NCBI GenBank assembly: GCA_002418685.1
Contig: DIEP01000125.1
Span: 1 to 8,521 of the forward strand
Reading direction: 5' to 3'
DNA length: 8,521 nucleotides
Source of the DNA: Ignavibacteria bacterium UBA5771
Lineage (GTDB): Bacteria; Bacteroidota; Ignavibacteria; Kapaibacteriales; UBA2268
Positions 7,417-8,521 of this stretch are shown here, piece after piece. Position 1 is the first letter of the stretch. The number at the start of each line of letters is the position of its first letter. A program made the translations under genes and the position numbers. The notes under the pieces were generated by a model. It saw only the letters and a list, made by a program, of their open reading frames with translations. It did not search any database and was not told the DNA's origin.

Positions 7417-7435
7417 TAATTTTGTATTATATTTG
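7417..7435 (+). promoter_or_regulatory. Promoter of the tRNA-Ala gene: overlapping -7 candidates
   Basis: TAATTTTG (7417-7424) and TATATTTG (7428-7435) both match TAnnTTTG exactly. The first is shared with the second tRNA gene (8465-8472) inside an 11-bp identical block TTAATTTTGTA and is the likelier promoter, with a short 5' leader. The second would start transcription at or next to the first tRNA base. It has a partial counterpart TTGATTTG at the same four-base distance from the second tRNA. Confidence 0.5.
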
Positions 7436-7439
7436 AAAT

Positions 7440-7512
7440 GGGTCCATAGCTCAGATGGGAGAGTGCTTGGCTCGCAATCAAGAGGTCAGGGGTTCGATTC
7501 CCCTTGGATCCA
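7440..7512 (+). tRNA. tRNA-Ala, anticodon CGC
   Basis: This is a 73-nt tRNA without encoded CCA. The acceptor stem GGGTCCA pairs with TGGATCC and contains G3-U70, the alanine identity pair, with A73 as discriminator. The D arm is GCTC-AGATGGGA-GAGT (one G-U pair, G18 G19 present). The anticodon stem is CTTGG/TCAAG with loop CTCGCAA, so T33 precedes anticodon CGC, which reads GCG. The variable loop is AGGTC and the T arm is AGGGG-TTCGATT-CCCCT. All arms fold, so it looks functional. The two stems with G-U pairs (10-25 and 31-39) make it slightly more degenerate than the second tRNA at the window end. Confidence 0.95.
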
Positions 7513-7514
7513 CA

Positions 7515-7558
7515 AAAAAGTAGTAAAGACAACTGATGAATTGCCCTTACTGCTTTTT
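7515..7558. terminator. Bidirectional terminator between tRNA-Ala and the His-repeat protein gene
   Basis: A 12-bp stem is formed by AAAAAGTAGTAA (7515-7526) and TTACTGCTTTTT (7547-7558) with one G-T pair and a 20-nt loop. Its plus-strand side ends in T's continuing into TATATTTTATTT, and its minus-strand side ends in a T-run next to the tRNA. It starts 2 bp after the tRNA and ends 9 bp before the stop codon end of the convergent gene, which is where a shared intrinsic terminator is expected. Confidence 0.65.
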
Positions 7559-7567
7559 ATATTTTAT

Positions 7568-8368
7568 TTAATCGAATACGCTTTCGAGCGATTGGTATTT
7601 GGAGTGCATTTCTTCAATTGCTTTCGAAATTGCATCTTTATTATTTCCCAAATTTACTGTGTTCTCAAGATTTTTCATTGCAGAAGATAAATCTGCCCGC
7701 CTTTTTTCGAATTTCTTCTGGAGGGATTCCATACGTTCTGGCAATTGAGTAGCATTAAGTTCATTCATCTTTTTGGACAATTCAGCCACATCTTGCTTAA
7801 TTTCCTCATAATTAAATTCGGGATAATCATAATGATAAAGCACATAAAGTACTTTATGGAACTCATCTAATTCTTTGATAACGGGACGGATAAGGCGTAC
7901 TAATTGCTCATACTGCGAGTGGAGTTTTTCTGCCGCATCCAGCAATGCTTTGTTATCATTCTTATCAATTGCTGTTTTATAATCTTGCAGATACTTGCCA
8001 AGTTGTTTCACTCCATCATCCCATTTTGCCTGCTTATCTTGAAGTATTCCTGTCATTTTTACTTGTGTCAAATTATTAAAACCTTTCTCTGCTTCCGGAT
8101 ATAATGATTTAAGCAATTCATAATCCTTATTGGGCCAACCGTTATGCCAAATTTGATAAATTACTTCGTGGTAGTCGCTGAGTGCAGGAACTTGGGGGTT
8201 AATTTCTTCGTTATGATTATGAGACATTGGTTCAAGCGCTGATACTTCGTCATTCTTTGATATGCAAGGATTTTTGGTTTCATCAGATGTATATTGCGAG
8301 AAACTTGTATTTCCACTAAGTAAAAACAGGACTGCAAGTACTCCAAGATTGATAGTTTTTGACTTCAT
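7568..8368 (-). CDS. Exported all-helical protein with two His-bearing repeats, function unknown
   Basis: This is a 266-aa protein with a signal peptide ending near SFSQ (residue 25). A low-complexity linker follows, with one Cys (C35) and a SHNHNEE segment (49-55). The rest (63-265) is two tandem ~100-residue helical repeats with clear mutual similarity. DYHEVIYQIWHNGWPNKDYE corresponds to EFHKVLYVLYHYDYPEFNYE, and AAEKLHSQYEQL to AIEEMHSKYQSL. Three histidines are kept at matching places in both copies: H67/H171, H75/H179 and H150/H255. The W/Y-P turn (P79/P183), Y83/Y187 and Y153/Y258 are also kept. Each repeat probably forms a helical bundle. Conserved His in a secreted bundle suggests metal or haem binding, but there is no CxxCH and no family I recognise, so this is inference. 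The gene converges with tRNA-Ala and shares its terminator. Start ATG at 8368 fits the signal peptide. Confidence 0.85.
   Translation of the reverse strand: MKSKTINLGVLAVLFLLSGNTSFSQYTSDETKNPCISKNDEVSALEPMSHNHNEEINPQVPALSDYHEVIYQIWHNGWPNKDYELLKSLYPEAEKGFNNLTQVKMTGILQDKQAKWDDGVKQLGKYLQDYKTAIDKNDNKALLDAAEKLHSQYEQLVRLIRPVIKELDEFHKVLYVLYHYDYPEFNYEEIKQDVAELSKKMNELNATQLPERMESLQKKFEKRRADLSSAMKNLENTVNLGNNKDAISKAIEEMHSKYQSLESVFD
7574..7870 (-). repeat. His-bearing helical repeat, copy 2 (protein-level)
   Basis: Encodes residues 167-265 of the exported protein. It aligns to copy 1 with a 104-residue offset and one single-residue gap before H255. Similarity is seen in the protein; the DNA has diverged, so the duplication is old. 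Confidence 0.75.
7889..8182 (-). repeat. His-bearing helical repeat, copy 1 (protein-level)
   Basis: Encodes residues 63-160 of the exported protein, with H67, H75 and H150 matching H171, H179 and H255 of copy 2. Confidence 0.75.
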
Positions 8369-8463
8369 AAAATTATAATATTTTTTTTAAACAAAACACA
8401 AATTTGAACTTTGCAAATTAAGAAAAGTCTACAAAATATCTAACATTATTTAGATTTTTTTTC

Positions 8464-8474
8464 TTAATTTTGTA
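8464..8474 (+). promoter_or_regulatory. Promoter box of the second tRNA gene (TTAATTTTGTA)
   Basis: Contains TAATTTTG (8465-8472), an exact TAnnTTTG match, in an 11-bp block identical to 7416-7426 before the first tRNA. It lies 19 bp before the tRNA 5' end, so it would give a short leader. Confidence 0.5.
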
Positions 8475-8491
8475 CTAAATTGATTTGCAAA

Positions 8492-8521
8492 GGGTCCATA
8501 GCTCAGCTGGGAGAGCGCTTG
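8492..8521 (+). tRNA. Second tRNA, 5' part only, probably tRNA-Ala
   Basis: The last 30 bases contain a tRNA acceptor strand GGGTCCA, TA, and a complete D arm (GCTC-AGCTGGGA-GAGC), then the start of the anticodon stem (CTTG). It differs from the tRNA-Ala at 7440 at only two of 30 positions, both making the D arm more canonical. The shared G3 and acceptor sequence suggest alanine. The anticodon lies outside the window, so identity is unproven. Confidence 0.85.

Noticed and set aside
7433..7690. Plus-strand open frame across the tRNA and terminator
   Set aside because: It overlaps a well-folded tRNA and the antisense of the His-repeat gene, and the translation shows no protein-like features.
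7440..8521. Integrated element between tRNA attachment sites
   Set aside because: Integrases usually use the tRNA 3' half. Here the repeated part seen is the promoter and 5' half, and no integrase or mobile gene lies between.

Overview
The window reads as chromosomal DNA from an AT-rich member of the Bacteroidota/Ignavibacteriota/Kapabacteria side of the FCB group. Four signs support this. A secreted protein ends in a type IX secretion (Por) sorting domain. Start codons generally lack a Shine-Dalgarno sequence and sit in A-rich leaders. TAnnTTTG boxes (the Bacteroidota-type -7 element) lie in front of several genes. The proteins themselves are bacterial and of FCB style. The exact phylum is an inference.

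Left part (1-4185): gyrA lies on the minus strand. Five bases after its stop, a further minus-strand gene begins; it encodes a secreted protein and is cut by the window edge. Divergent from gyrA, on the plus strand, is a 12-TM MATE-family exporter. An exact TAATTTTG box serves gyrA in the shared 167-bp spacer.

Middle part (4186-7286), all on the minus strand. A two-gene queuosine operon, queF-queD, has a 4-bp gap between the genes. Its leader holds a perfect 7-1-7 Fur-type palindrome (TGATAATTATTATCA), which suggests metal-responsive control. Upstream of it is a small lipoprotein of unknown function. Upstream of that is a 547-residue secreted TIM-barrel/glycoside-hydrolase-like protein with a T9SS C-terminal domain and its own TAAGTTTG box.

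Right part (7287-8521): a plus-strand tRNA-Ala(CGC) converges on a minus-strand gene for an exported all-helical protein. That protein is built from two ~100-residue repeats with three conserved histidines each. A long hairpin between the two can act as a terminator in both directions. Behind the gene, the window ends inside a second tRNA that is 28/30 identical to the first over the visible part and has the same upstream TTAATTTTGTA box, so two related tRNA genes flank the His-repeat gene.

Most of the window is ordinary housekeeping. The items most worth a second look are the Fur-type operator in front of queFD and the duplicated histidine-bearing exported protein between two related tRNA genes. 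I see no IS element, CRISPR array, prophage or recognised defence system. All intergenic stretches are below 300 bp.
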